NCBI GenBank assembly: GCA_032718475.1
Contig: JAUCBJ010008092.1
Location: 1-64,000 of the forward strand
Direction: 5' to 3'
Source of the DNA: Nemertoderma westbladi
Taxonomy: Eukaryota > Xenacoelomorpha > Nemertodermatida > Nemertodermatidae
DNA: 64,000 bases
Notes under the pieces: generated by a model
The model's database searches: none
What the model was told of the DNA's origin: nothing
What the model saw: only the letters and a program-made list of their open reading frames with translations
Part shown: positions 21,555 to 32,832 of the stretch, in pieces
Layout of the letters: each line of letters starts with the position of its first letter
How positions within the stretch are numbered: the stretch's first letter is position 1
Translations under genes and position numbers: made by a program

Positions 21555-22973
21555 TTTCGGTGGAGACTTTTAAATCGCGACCGACCTTTCTCAAATCTCC
21601 TTGCACTTTTCAAACATTACTACCCTTGCTGAATGTCTATACTGTACACCTTATACCTTAACCAACCCAAACGGCCCTTTTCAGGGCCAACATATGAAAT
21701 AAACAACCGTATCGCAACAGCGTTATTAGCTTGTAATATTTTTTTAAAATAAGATACACCCTCAGTCGGGGTAAATATTAATTATAATATTGGAAATATG
21801 TATGTACGGTAGACTGTAATAGACTGTAGTAGTAAGTAATATAGATTAAAATAATACATTCCCTTCAAAGAACTTACTTAATAAATAATACCCATGCAAT
21901 CCGCAAGGTGGTGCACAATACTGCTATACCGGTACCATTATTTATCTGATTTTAGGCTTGTTTGGCTAGTGCTGTAGTGTCGTTCAAACGTACTAATACC
22001 AACAGTTTCTACATGTTCTACGATTCTACCGTAAAGACGAACGTACCAGACAGACAAGGCAGACTTGTACCTACCAGTTGTAAATAACGTAGGTTTACAT
22101 ACTGCACATACACAATGCTGTAGAACTACGGTACCGGTACAACGGTAATACAATTTAAGAAATTCCACCAAAAATATTATATTTTTACTTTTTTCGCCAG
22201 GAAAAAAAGTTAAATGTTTTCTCCAGATTTTGGTCTAAATTCGGGCGAAAACGTAACAATTTAAGAAAAATTATTATTTATTACATGGGAAAAAAATTAG
22301 AACTTTTTTTTCACTATTCTCGAGGCATTTTATTTACCGAGCTCCAGCGAGGTTAATAAAGGGTTGAGAGAATATTGAGAAACAAAATGTTCTACTTTTT
22401 TCTCATATACTGTCTGACTGTAATACGTAAGTTTATTCTTAAGTTAAATTGGTACATCGTATACAGTATGGTAAGCCTACATTCACATATTCTCACACGA
22501 ATGGTTCTGTCTACATTGTGTCTCACCCAATTCCACACGATGTAACGCTCTCAGCTGTCCCGAGTAGACTCCCATCACTATCATCATGTTACCTATACAT
22601 ACTGTGGAATGGAAATAAATTCTAGTATTTTCCATCATTTATTTTATATTACTTTATTATTTAATCTATTATATTTAATTGTTTTTTTTTACTTTATTCC
22701 AGTTTACCCGCCAGGGGGAAATTGTTAGGCATAGGCCCGCTCATGATATTTATTTATTTTATGCCTTGGCCGCTCGTGTTATTTATTAATTTGTAATTAG
22801 TGTCTCCCCCCAAAATTTCCAAGCCCCATTTTTATATTTCTACCCCCAAACAAAACCCTTTTAGAAATCTAGGGTATCTGGATGGGTTTGGTATATTGTA
22901 AATTAATAGTGGCTTCTTGATATAAACATGATGTAGTTGGTTATTTTTTCCGAGATTAGTTGGTAACAACACA
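21555..22973. other. AT-rich stretch, no gene
   Basis: No recognisable coding or RNA feature on either strand; scattered GTACCGGTAC palindromes near 22130 and homopolymer T/A runs near 22200-22310. Confidence 0.3.
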
Positions 22974-23108
22974 TTTATTACCCTGATATTTTGTTATTTT
23001 TCCGGTTATTTTAACCCTCAGAACAGGAAAGCCTCGGCTACACCTCGGCTAGTTCCTGTTCCTCGGGTTAAAATAACCGGAAAAATAACAAAATATCAGG
23101 GTAATAAA
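22974..23108. repeat. Long hairpin, arms of about 57 bp
   Basis: The outer 45 bp of each arm (TTTATTACCCTGATATTTTG... and its exact complement) pair perfectly. After a short mismatch the arms continue as AACAGGAA/TTCCTGTT. The loop carries two CCTCGGCTA words. It is probably a small foldback or MITE remnant; no target duplication is obvious. Confidence 0.75.
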
Positions 23109-24004
23109 TATAGGTATGTCCCTACGCCATACATTCAGACATTTTACTATGTAGGCTTATTTCCAATATATCCAGTATGTCACCGCGTCATTATTATTAG
23201 GTTACTCTAGATAGTTTAAGTGCATAACTACTAATAATTCCGTACAAATAAATAAAATTAGATTCGCCATTGTTCATAATTAGCACTTTAAAGCTTTTAC
23301 GGCCCTCGTTCAATTAAACCTCACAAAATCACTCGTACCATAACATTTATAAAGTGCTATTTCAGTATTTTATGAACAATGACGTAGCGACGTAGGCCTA
23401 TATATTTATTAAACAACTAGTATAATTTAGGAAATGCACTAAACTACTAAATCCGATCGGCGTGGCGGCATCGATTATAAAATGTGGGCAGTCCAAATCA
23501 ATGAAAGTGGTGTTGGTGTGGATATGCTGGCTGATATGATAACCCATGAAACCCGAACCGCCGAACGGTGATCTCAAGGCTCTACGCACGCTGGGCAGCT
23601 GGATGCTTTTTAGTACCGGTACGATTGTTTAACACAACTATATTAGGCAACCAACAACAACTACAGTAAAACAACTAAAAATTACTGAATTAATAGACCA
23701 GATATAAATAGGCCTACATCAGCGACTACTGGATTACCGTACCTTGCCACTTGTTCTGTCCGTTATCATTGTTAGCGTTTTGTTGAATTACCCACACCCA
23801 CTCATTCTCAGACTCTTCCCATGACGAGCATTAGCCCTAACCGTTGGTCAATTGCGATTCCTCCTTGACTGGAAACGTCAGATTCGGCCCATACAAACTG
23901 AGAAAATCCTGAAGTCATTCTCCTCCATGTCTGAACCCATCCAATCATTAGATCTATGTATCAGTACGTGTTGGATTATTTCACTACTAGGTAGCTATTT
24001 GTAA
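23109..24004. other. No gene recognised
   Basis: AT-rich with several TAGGCCTA/ACCGGT words; only short chance ORFs. Confidence 0.25.
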
Positions 24005-24029
24005 TTAGTAGTATGTAAAAAACTCCAGT

Positions 24030-24281
24030 AGGTTAGTAGGTTAGCGCGCAGGTTACACATGAGGTAGGTTGAGAGTTCGAATCCAGGTCAGTAAAATTTA
24101 TATTTTGTGCAATTTATTTTCAGTTTCGTTAAGTTGAATAAGCCAATGGAGTGTGTACAACACATGAACAGATTAGTTGGGCCAATCGTAGGGCGTTTGA
24201 TGATTTATTGGTCCAATGTGAGCCCATGGAATGTGGTAGAATGTTCTAGTGCGATTCTATGCTTGGGATTTACTATATAAA
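24030..24281 (+). promoter_or_regulatory. tRNA-like block, CCAAT boxes and TATATAAAG, second copy of the layout
   Basis: GTTAGCGCGCAGG and GAGAGTTCGAATCC (B box) at 24040-24085 precede CCAAT at 24143, 24182 and 24213 and TATATAAAG at 24274-24282. This is the same order and similar spacing as 10690-10991, although overall similarity is low. Confidence 0.4.
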
Positions 24282-24289
24282 GTGCCGTT

Positions 24290-25049
24290 TGCCCTTCGGT
24301 TATCACTTAACCTTAATCTTAGTTATCAACCTACTAGTTATCACCTTATCAGCTTAATTAATTAGTTACTACTTCTTTGTTATTCTGATTTATGAAAGTT
24401 AGTTTAGTTGATAAATCATTTGTTATTTTACATTAAAAATATACATCAAACTCAGAACTTTTAACGTATCTATCTTGAACGGCCATACGCTTAGATGAAT
24501 GGCTGCCTAAACCTTTAGGCCACAGCAACGCAAGGGGAAGGGATGTCCACGACGCATAAGGGAACCCGCACTATCTTCGCCCACGCCCATTTGGAAGCAT
24601 GACCCGATTGCCTGAACGCGCCCATGTCACAGGAGAAAAGGCTTTGTTCAACATCTTTGCCCGCCGTAAGTCCTTAGATCAGGGTGAAGCGTGACGCCAT
24701 CCTGGGACGCCATAAAATTTAGGACCAAATACCTCAGATTCAGACAGAAAATCCCTCGGTCAACATGCACCTCTTACAGGTACGAGCGGATGCTGTTTGT
24801 TAGTACGCGCCGCGCAAGTACACTAGGTGCAAATAGCACTAATTTGCAATAATTTGGTGATTTGCCATACTAGCGTTACAGTACTGGTTAGCTCTGTAGG
24901 CCTTGTAGTTTGACGGATCTGTCTAAGTCCAAAGTATTTGATCAGGCAAGGGGGCAGCTTTCTGCTACCAGCATGCATCTGGCTAAGGGAGGTTTACAAA
25001 CATTCTACCTCGCCCTTACCACATACTGATAGGTATTTACTCCTGACCA
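24290..25049 (+). other. Non-coding stretch before BEL-A LTR
   Basis: No ORF. The part from about 24480 is GC-richer, like the stretch following the other TATA block. Confidence 0.25.
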
Positions 25050-25056
25050 CTGCTGT

Positions 25057-25860
25057 AACAAAATTCTAGAATAAAATATATACCATATCAGCTAGTCGTA
25101 CAGTAGTAAATTAACACCATTTTTTCCTTATCTCACAATCAGAATCTGGTATCAGTCCCGATCACGGGCATAGGTACTAACACCGTAATTACCCGACTGA
25201 GTTGTGAATATAGGAGGAGAGAGCCCTTTTGATGTCAGTTTGTAAGTATTCCGCCTACAGCGCGCGACTAGCTTATTCAAGTAGCTAGCGCCCGGTATTG
25301 TCATTTTGTTAAAATCACCAAAACCTAGTCTAACAGCAGTACACCAAAATTGTTTTATCGTAACACACACACACGCGTCTTGAGATTTACTGATATTACA
25401 GCTAGGATTATTCTTATTCATAGAGATATTTGGTATTTGTTTTGTTCAGGCAACCTTTTGACTGTTTTTCTGTCGGCAGTATTTTTTCTTACGCTAGTGT
25501 CGTTGACCCGCTAGCTTGTATTATACCCATATAAATCACACTGGAGCAAGTTAACAGTATTTTAGGTCCATTAGCGATAGTTAGGATTACGTGATTAGTT
25601 AGGTTAGTTAGGTTTACGACTCGTGTCGTTTAAACTTATAGCACGGTATTACTCAAAATTTGTGGGTTCCAATGTCTAATTAATGCATTTGTTGGTACTT
25701 ATTTTCCCCTAGTCGTTGCTGTTTTGCCTTAATATTTCGTACTTGTTGATATATATTTTGGTAGCGTATACCGCTATCTCTCTTATTTGTACAGATTTAG
25801 CCGGTAGGCAAAATTATTATTATTTTATTATATACTACCTATTTTGATTTTATTTGTACC
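25057..25860 (+). promoter_or_regulatory. Candidate 5' LTR and promoter of BEL-A
   Basis: Shares words with 19200-19660, including CATATAAATCACAC at 25528, a good TATA context. A GTTAGGTTAGTTAGG repeat follows at about 25598. It ends about 100 bp before the first BEL-A ORF. The 3' partner LTR is missing because BEL-A is cut at 36283, so borders are inferred. Confidence 0.45.
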
Positions 25861-25962
25861 GGTTAGGGTATATATAGTATATATATACTGAGGTAAGTTT
25901 TGACATTTCAACATTCTGATATTTCGACATTATTACCCGTATTCGACATATATAATACAGAC

Positions 25963-27270
25963 ATGAGTGATACACCACACTTAACCAGACACCCACCTAC
26001 CGACTATGGCTCGTGTGATGCAGACAGATCAACAGTAGACAAACATAGGAGGACTCGCGATTCCACCGATGTCACACCTCGTGCGTCGCCGGTACCGCCA
26101 ATGGAAATACCAGAAGCCGTAGCGTGTGGCGACGGTAGAACAGAAGACTTCCTTACCGTCATGCAAACCAGATCGCGGGAACGAGACATGGTAAGTTCGA
26201 CTGGGTGCCAGGAGAAAATTATTAGGAGTATAGGAGGACATATGGCTCAGATTACTCGAAATATCGGATAAGGTTTTCGCGTCATGCATGAGCTATCTGC
26301 CCCGATGTCGAGATACGAGTTCTACGCCCTACAGGTAAGAGTAAAAGGTAGGGTACATGCCTCCGTAGATAAACTCAGAAGTTTACACGAACTCACGGAG
26401 TTGCATGGCGACAACTTTACTCAGGTAAAGATAATAGATAAACTGGTAAGTGCGAGGGAAAGTCTCATTCAGTTTAAGTCAGTTGTAGGATCGACTCAGA
26501 GAGAACAACTCGACCAACTGATAGGTGAGTCTGTTTCCGATGCATTGTTATAACCCAAAGAGGAAGAAGAACTATACTGCCTGGACGGGAGGTAAAGGCG
26601 CTTACCAATTTTCTCCGTAGATGCGGCATACCGATTGAAGAACCGGAAGTTGTACATAGAGGGACGACGGAAGTTCTTACTACGTAAGGCTCGCGAGCCT
26701 ACCAAATTCCACCACTGGATAGATCGTTCATTAGTGTACGGAGCGATGTCGGCGACATTAGTCGGACAGCGTCCGTAATTACTCGACAACAACAGGAGGT
26801 CGCACGCCGACAACAAGTCACTGAAGAAGAAATGCAATGGCAGATGCCACAAGTTGCTGTCGAGGTAGAGAGACTATGTAGGGATGATGTAGCGAAAATT
26901 GCTCAACTCCAGGCCCAAGCTGAATTTGAAGCATCACAGATGCGAAGACTGGAGGAGGACATAGCACGAGAAGCAGCCACAGCGGCAGCAGCTGACGAAT
27001 TAGCACGACAGGCAACTGCCGACGAGTTTGCACGACGGGCGGCAGCTGACGAGTTAGCAGGAGTTGTGGCGGCGAATGCAGCTGAGTTAGCAAGGAAGAA
27101 AGGGGCATCTGGCGCTCGTGCTGAGTTGGAGGCACGACAAATAAATGCTTGTTTAGCTATACAGGAGGCGGAGTTAGCGGCACAATAACAGGAAGCCGAC
27201 AGACACGAAAGAGAGATGCAGCTCCAGTTTGAACTAAATCACAGATCACGCGAGTTTTTGAATAAGAAAG
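25963..27270 (+). pseudogene. BEL-A gag, N-terminal part with coiled coil
   Basis: The first ORF (ATG 25963) codes for a Pro/Asp-rich leader. After frameshifts, 26284-26553 is a helical segment (KLRSLHELTELHGDN, QLDQLIGESV). 26832-27240 is a long Ala/Glu/Arg coiled coil built of repeated AADELARQA-type heptads, stopping at one in-frame TAA and then continuing. BEL-B has a comparable Glu/Gln/Arg coiled coil (37946-38176). The product would be the structural gag protein; at least four frame breaks rule out function. Confidence 0.6.
26684..26703 (+). repeat. Dispersed hairpin motif, copy 4
   Basis: GTAAGGCTCGCGAGCCTACC: the stem AGGCTCGCGAGCCT is a perfect palindrome. It is in BEL-A gag. Confidence 0.65.
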
Positions 27271-27278
27271 AAAGAAAA

Positions 27279-27575
27279 TAAGTTTAATTCGGAGTATAAA
27301 ATATAATTGTCAAGCAGTATATTAGGTACTATATATCTGTGTACAATTCGAATACGGTACGGCAGTACGGTAGGGCCTAGGCAAAAGAAATATATTTCAA
27401 CTGCAGATCGCAGCCATTATCAATCACTGAATCAGGTAACCGGTAGTGGTACATCTGTTGCTTAAATATAAATTCTTATACAGTATGAGATGAGATAGTA
27501 GTGAATATTGCACAAAACGAACTTACTACAGTACAAATTATTACTATTACCAAATAAACACATAAATTTTGTAAA
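27279..27575 (+). other. AT-rich interruption within BEL-A gag
   Basis: About 300 bp without coding character, rich in TAGT and GGTACGGCAGTACGGT words, ending TTTTGTAAATGCAG before coding-like sequence resumes. It could be an intron-like segment or an old insertion; no target duplication was found. Confidence 0.3.
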
Positions 27576-28137
27576 TGCAGTTTGTGAATGCAAGAGATGA
27601 TCTTGAACTCGACGCGAGAGATAGATCTATAAAGTCTCGAGCTGGACATGATTTGTCTGCCCTGGATTGCATGGAGACTCGATATTGCGGAATTCAGAAA
27701 CGAATAGAGGAAGGAAGTGTAGGAGCGATCGAACGGGGAGAGGAATTCGTCGAGAATTATTGCCAGCGTTTTCCCCAAGTGATTACTATGCTCAAACCCA
27801 CGAATCCAGTAAAACCTATCATAGTTGTGAAGCCAAAATAATTATCGCCTGTATGTGCAACCCAATAGGTTTGTTATACCGGAATCAGTTCCGCAACCAT
27901 GAGCAACATCATCGCTGATTCTAGCAGGTAAGGTAAGTAGCCCACCTACAGTTTGCCGTAATTTACTCGTAAGAAGAGATGAACCTGTCTTTATGACAGA
28001 AAAACAGCCGAGTAAACCGGTTCCAGCTAAACCTGTAATGTGTGCGAACCCTGTTATTTATAGACCAACAGTACCTCCTAAATCCGACATTTTTACTAGA
28101 CCACTCACTCAATGTGTATCGAGACCTACGACTTTAT

Positions 28138-28157
28138 GCAAGGCTTGCAAGCCTACC
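28138..28157 (+). repeat. Dispersed hairpin motif, copy 5
   Basis: GCAAGGCTTGCAAGCCTACC, read as KACKPT in the local ORF; AGGCTTGCAAGCCT is a perfect palindrome. Confidence 0.65.
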
Positions 28158-28234
28158 AAACGACGGAGAACCATAGATGTGGGTGGGTAGTACCAACCGA
28201 TTCGAACCGAGTTTATCGAGACCTACAACTTCGT

Positions 28235-28254
28235 GGAAGGCTTGCGAGCCTACC
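28235..28254 (+). repeat. Dispersed hairpin motif, copy 6
   Basis: GGAAGGCTTGCGAGCCTACC, the commonest form, in the second unit of the 97-bp duplication. Confidence 0.65.
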
Positions 28255-28784
28255 GAGTGATGAAGGACAGTAGATTCCCAACCGCAACAAACTCGGCCAA
28301 CTAGAGTAATACACCGAATGTGAACCTGCCAACCACCGTATCCCGACGACAGCGATTCATCTAGCGATATGGAGTCGACGGAATGGGAAATATTCCGTAC
28401 TGGAGTGGCAGGCGATTACAAGCGGGAGGAAAGATTAACGAACCCATACATTGACAATCCTCCATGGGAAACACCCGTGCAGAAACCTGATCGCAACCAG
28501 TAGAGACGATTAGCACCAAACAACTCATTGAGATAATGCGACCCCTTGCAGAGAAGTTGGCTTAACTCAAAGAGCGGCTCGAAGCGCTGCCGTCGGATCG
28601 ATCGCGAGCCAGTGCGGAGTTCGAACAACCTCAACCTCAACCACAATGAACACCCTATCGGGAGCCAGAAGCACGGCAGAAACGGACAAAAACAACTGAA
28701 CGCTATTGCCGGCCAAGGACGCGGACAGCTAGATGTAGTTAACGAGATTGCTAAATTGCTAAGTTTGCGGCCAGACATGAATTA

Positions 28785-29465
28785 CCGGCACAACATCCAC
28801 CGAAGTTCTCTGGCAATGCGAAACACTGGCGTACACTGGTAGACTATGTAGAGTCCCAGATCGCTATGTGTGCTTTCACCTCGACGGAGAAGTTCAACTA
28901 CCTGCTTCAGGTATTATCGGATGAGCCAAAGAGGTTGGCGGATATCTTTATTGGTGTTTCAGATTCCTTCGAGCTAGCGTACGACCGTCTATTTTCCAAA
29001 TATGGCGGTAATATCGCTATGGGTAAATCCATTATAGAAGACCTCTGTAGAGGCGGACCTTTTACGAAGCCCATCGATCTTCTTCGACTACCGTACGAAG
29101 TTACGAATGCTATAGGGACTTTGCGGTCCATCGGTCAACTCGAGTACGCGAACGCACCGACGGTTCTAATCAGGATTATCGGCCGACTCCATCATCAGTT
29201 GCGCCGAGAATGGTGCAGGATAGAGTTCCAGCACAAAGAGGCTGGCAGACTGTTGAAACTAACGGATGTCTACCAGTTGATCTTACGGGAGGCCGTAGTA
29301 GAGACACAGTCAAATTATACCGACCATCACATAGCGGCGGAAGGGATCACGATAGTGACACCGAACCGGACCAAACAATTTCCGACGAATGCGAAAGCCG
29401 TAACTTACGCTACACCAACAGATACTTCCAAAGTTCTGACACCCATTAGCGCCAACCAGTCGTGA
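28785..29465 (+). pseudogene. BEL-A gag core domain
   Basis: The frame starting with PPKFSGNAKHW, followed by KFNYLLQVL and FELAYDRLFSKYG, matches the Pao/BEL gag core (peptide KFSG..., KL.YL, ...A...L...YG). It is followed by a long helical part. It is the best preserved gag piece, about 225 codons without a stop. It assembles the particle in active elements. Confidence 0.8.
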
Positions 29466-30500
29466 CAGCAGCTGTCTGCAGACTTCACTGGATGCCAGTT
29501 TTGCGAATGGAATGGTGGACGATACAACGGACACAAGTTGCGCGGATGTCGTGCCTTTATCTAGGAGTGGAGGAGAGAAGGCTCCAGATCCATCCGTTGG
29601 ATTCTTGTTAGAGATGTACCATGCCTTGCCTGGGCACGCCCAGAAGGACTGTCTGAGCAACGATACTTTTCCTCTGTGTGGACGCAACCATGATGTGTTG
29701 CTCCACACTACTAGCCATACTCCGACTAAGCGTTTTCGATGCGAACATCCAGATAAAGCGGCAAAATGCGACACGCCTTATAAAGAGCGCGCGCCGCGAG
29801 AAGTCTGTACCTTCTATGCGGACTACGTAGACCAATCAGGATCATCGGATGATAAGGCGATAGGGCGATACCCGTTACAAGGGTCAAGCTGACTTTGGAT
29901 ACCCTTCTTTCCAAAGCAGAGCATAGTAGAGAGGAACGCTCATTACTTCCGGTAAGAAACCTTACGTTCGCGGCCACAAAGGACTTTAGTAATTTACTGG
30001 GTCCTGTGCTAGAACAATCTCCAGAAGATCGTAAGTATTTCCGACACCTTGGATTACCGGAATGTCCAGTTAACTATCGCTCAATTGTGATGTTGATTGG
30101 GACAGATCAGTTCAACTTGCATCAAGTGTAGGAGACACGCCCATCTGTGGTAACAGCGGGCAACCCTTACACTTGTAGAACTCCTATAGGTTGGTATACA
30201 AGAACGCCTATGCATTCACTAGAGTTAAGTGATCAGGAGGATGACGTATTAAGTACTTATAGTCTGTTAACTACTATGTTAGTAGCTTCTCCTTCACATC
30301 ACTGTGGTCCCACTGGACAGTCAGTACCACAACAGACTTATGTCGCCACAGACACTAATGTAACTGACTTGGATGAGACCAAACAAACCTCTACCTTACA
30401 GCTACTTGCAGTGGAACAGGTTGGATCAACGAACGAGGATCTTGGAAGGCTTACGAGCCTACCGATAGATCCTACCTCCTCACCACGTTTCGATGCTAAC
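29466..30500 (+). pseudogene. BEL-A nucleocapsid zinc knuckles and protease region
   Basis: CQFCEWNGGRYNGHKLRGC at about 29490-29550 and a second CPLC-like piece (FPLCGRNHDVLLH, 29670-29705) are the zinc-binding parts usual between gag and pol in BEL elements. At 29880-30131 the frame ends in PECPVNYRSIVMLIGTDQF, a BEL protease C-terminal signature (LIG.D). The catalytic DTG is not readable. Many stops and frameshifts. Confidence 0.6.
30444..30463 (+). repeat. Dispersed hairpin motif, copy 7
   Basis: GGAAGGCTTACGAGCCTACC, read as GRLTSLP in the local frame. Confidence 0.6.
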
Positions 30501-30510
30501 TAGTGACACC

Positions 30511-30529
30511 GAAGGCTTGCGAGCCTACC
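30511..30529 (+). repeat. Dispersed hairpin motif, copy 8
   Basis: GAAGGCTTGCGAGCCTACC, only 67 bp after copy 7. Confidence 0.6.
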
Positions 30530-30689
30530 AGTGACATTGACGCTAGCCATTACAGCCAATGACGATGTAGACGAGGACCATGGCGCAGTGCAAGCAGCGC
30601 TTGACACATTAATGACTAAGAAAACCATTAAGTGGTTGGAACAGGACTCAGCAGAACCATGAGGTTATGAGACCGCTATGTCAGAACAG

Positions 30690-30863
30690 GAAAACGGTCT
30701 TTAAAGATTATGAAGGATACCACTCGCCAGAACGCGAATAGCTACTACGAAGTTGGGATGTTGTGGCGCCATGGACAACCTAAGCTCATCAACAACTACC
30801 CTCTTGCCTTGAAGCGACTTAATTCGATACAGCAGCGGTTGTATTGTGCAGCCCATATGCAAT
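30690..30863 (+). pseudogene. BEL-A pol, start of reverse transcriptase (before the insertion)
   Basis: Reads YYEVGMLWRHG, then LINNYPLALKRL, the conserved entry to BEL/Pao RT (Y.V.LPW...LP.N...A..RL). It stops abruptly at CCCATATGCAAT, the target duplication of the R2-group insertion, and resumes at 32821. Confidence 0.75.
30852..30863 (+). repeat. Target-site duplication CCCATATGCAAT, left
   Basis: Identical 12 bp at 32821-32832. Removing one copy plus the insert joins the BEL reading frame. Confidence 0.85.
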
Positions 30864-32820
30864 GATGATTACCTCCCTCTTTTTATTGGCTGATAAATGT
30901 AATAGAAAAAAACAAATATTAGGCACGAGACGAGATCACAAAATACGAATACAAACACAAAACAATTAAAAACTATACTTTGTTAATCAAGTATTTAGTA
31001 TTTGATGTATATTAAAATGTTTTATTACTTGAAGGGGCGGTTGCTGGTTGCCTAGTAATAGGCCATTGAGGGCAGCCCTGCGCCGTCCTCCAGGCCCAGT
31101 CCGCTGCGCCAATTCACCCGGGATCCACGGAGGCAGTGGGAAGCCCCGCGGATAATGGCGAGTTGGACTCGGGTCCGGATCCAGCCCATTACCACACTGT
31201 AGGGTTTCCCCTACGCGTGATGCAGCCTCTCCGCAAAGGTCCGGAGCAGTTTGTTGGCCTGTGGAGCCACGATCCCATCGCACGAGGCGACAAACGGGGA
31301 GAAGTTGCCACGACGATCAGAAACGGCGTCGGCATAGATCCGCTTCTTAGCATCCTCAGCGGACTCGAGAACACTCATTGGGGCATGGCTTGAGTAAGAC
31401 CCGTCAAGGTTCATTACCTTTATATCAATCAACGCCTGGGTCTGACTCTCAAACGCGCCCCGAATCCCGATGTCGCACCGTAGCCCCGCCTTGTCCTCAA
31501 TCCCCGCCTGTTCCCGGATGATGGGTTCCAACACCACGTTGTGTGAGCCGAACGGCTGGGCCGCGATGTTCCCCACGAGGTCCCGCAGCTCATTATGCCT
31601 CTGTATTACGAGGCCGCCTTTCTTACAATTTAACCCATGGTTAATGTCGAAGGCGGCCCCGCATCTGTCACAGCGGCTTGGAACCGATGCTAAGGGATGG
31701 CCATACCGGATGGCCATCGCGTCCCTGAACTCCTGGGGCGAAAGATCCAGCTGGTGTTCCGATATCAGGAGGGAGGAGATCTACCCACCCGAGCGGTAGT
31801 CCGCAGCGCGTTGGATAGTCCTTCGCCGGTCTTTAGGCATCTCCTCCACCGCTTCCTTATACTGGTCTTCCTCGCGGGCCAGCTGTTCTACCCGCCCAGC
31901 CTTCCTTGCATATTGGAGGCATTCTAGATGTCCCGCCAGAGAGAATTCGTCGTCGCCCAGGATTGCCCGTGATAGGGCTCGCGTTCCACTTTGTGACACC
32001 CTGTAGGAAATGGCGGCCTCTGTGACGGGGTTGCGTAGGCCCATGCCGCCAGTGCGAGGGGACAGGGCAAAGAAGCTACGTTCCTTCACTGACACATCTC
32101 CATTGAGAACGGCTGGGAGGAACTTCTCCACGATGGCGCGCTCCAGGTCCTCAAACTCAAGGCTACAGTTAGGTGTGACGCGCTGGAGATATGGTCATTC
32201 TCTTTGCAGAGAACAGGCCATCGCTGCGAATGCGATCTGCGGCTGGGCCTCAGCCATCTCAGACAGTTTATCGACAGAAGCGACCCACACTGCTACCTTC
32301 GCCCCTACAAACGTCTTCTGGTCGTCCGTCCCACCAATAAACCCCCCGAGGAAGCGGTGTCCCGTTACGATATTGATGGGGTGACCCGCGAAAACCCTGT
32401 TAGCCTCATCCAGAAAGGCTTCGTCAACCAACTACAAGGAAGCATTTCGTAGGCTCTGGGTAGTAGCCGAGTGTGGGGCCGTGATGCTGCAGCAGGAGGA
32501 ACCAGTCAAGAACATATTCTAGCTTTCCTGCTGCCGCGGAGTCATCGGCATACCAGTTCTGGCGAGTCTTGGTGCTTCTTAGACAACGAATAAGAGGGAG
32601 TGCACCCGATGCATAGAACGGCATTGCTAATGGGTCACCCTGCGTGGCCCCTTCCTCGTTGAACAGCACCTACTCTGTTCCGCGGACTATGAGGATGCTG
32701 TGAACCCGGTAACGTTGAACAAGAACAGTGAACACCGGGGCCACAGTTGGCGGACGTTCCACAGAGCTGCCGTTCTGTTTAGTGCATTGAATGTATTTGA
32801 TGCATCCACCAGGAGAACAC
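30864..32820 (-). mobile_element. 5'-truncated R2-group non-LTR retrotransposon
   Basis: 1957 bp flanked by the 12-bp duplication CCCATATGCAAT. The 3' end (left) has a short TAATCATC tail, no long poly(A); an AATAAA-like AATAAAAAG lies just inside. The 5' end (right) is cut within RT motif A. Contains a frameshifted RT and a restriction-like endonuclease gene. Insertion is after the BEL-A provirus formed. Confidence 0.85.
31211..32820 (-). pseudogene. Reverse transcriptase plus C-terminal restriction-like endonuclease
   Basis: From the 5' side: [15 protein letters not shown] (RT motif A, catalytic Asp), a one-base loss and a TAG, then EGATQGDPLAMPFYA (motif B) and WYADDSAAA (motif C, ADD). 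Next comes a thumb with HRFLGGFIGG and a helical part (31781-32131). The last piece (31211-31717) has CDRC-x7-H-x3-C and then RCDIGIRG...LIDIKV, a PD-(D/E)xK-type active site. RT followed by CCHC and REL endonuclease is the layout of R2/R4/NeSL-type elements, which nick DNA and prime reverse transcription at the nick. The clade within this group is not resolved. At least four frame breaks make it inactive. Confidence 0.85.
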
Positions 32821-32832
32821 CCCATATGCAAT
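32821..32832 (+). repeat. Target-site duplication CCCATATGCAAT, right
   Basis: Partner of 30852-30863. Confidence 0.85.

Larger units (their letters stand above)
27575..28560 (+). pseudogene. BEL-A gag, middle Pro/Lys-rich part
   Basis: Several short open pieces in different frames: 27575-27841 (charged helical), 27993-28190 (KPVPAKPVMC, Pro-rich, ending KACKPTKRRRT). Between 28118 and about 28300 a 97-bp unit starting ATCGAGACCTAC is tandemly duplicated and each unit includes a hairpin motif. No enzyme motif. Confidence 0.45.
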
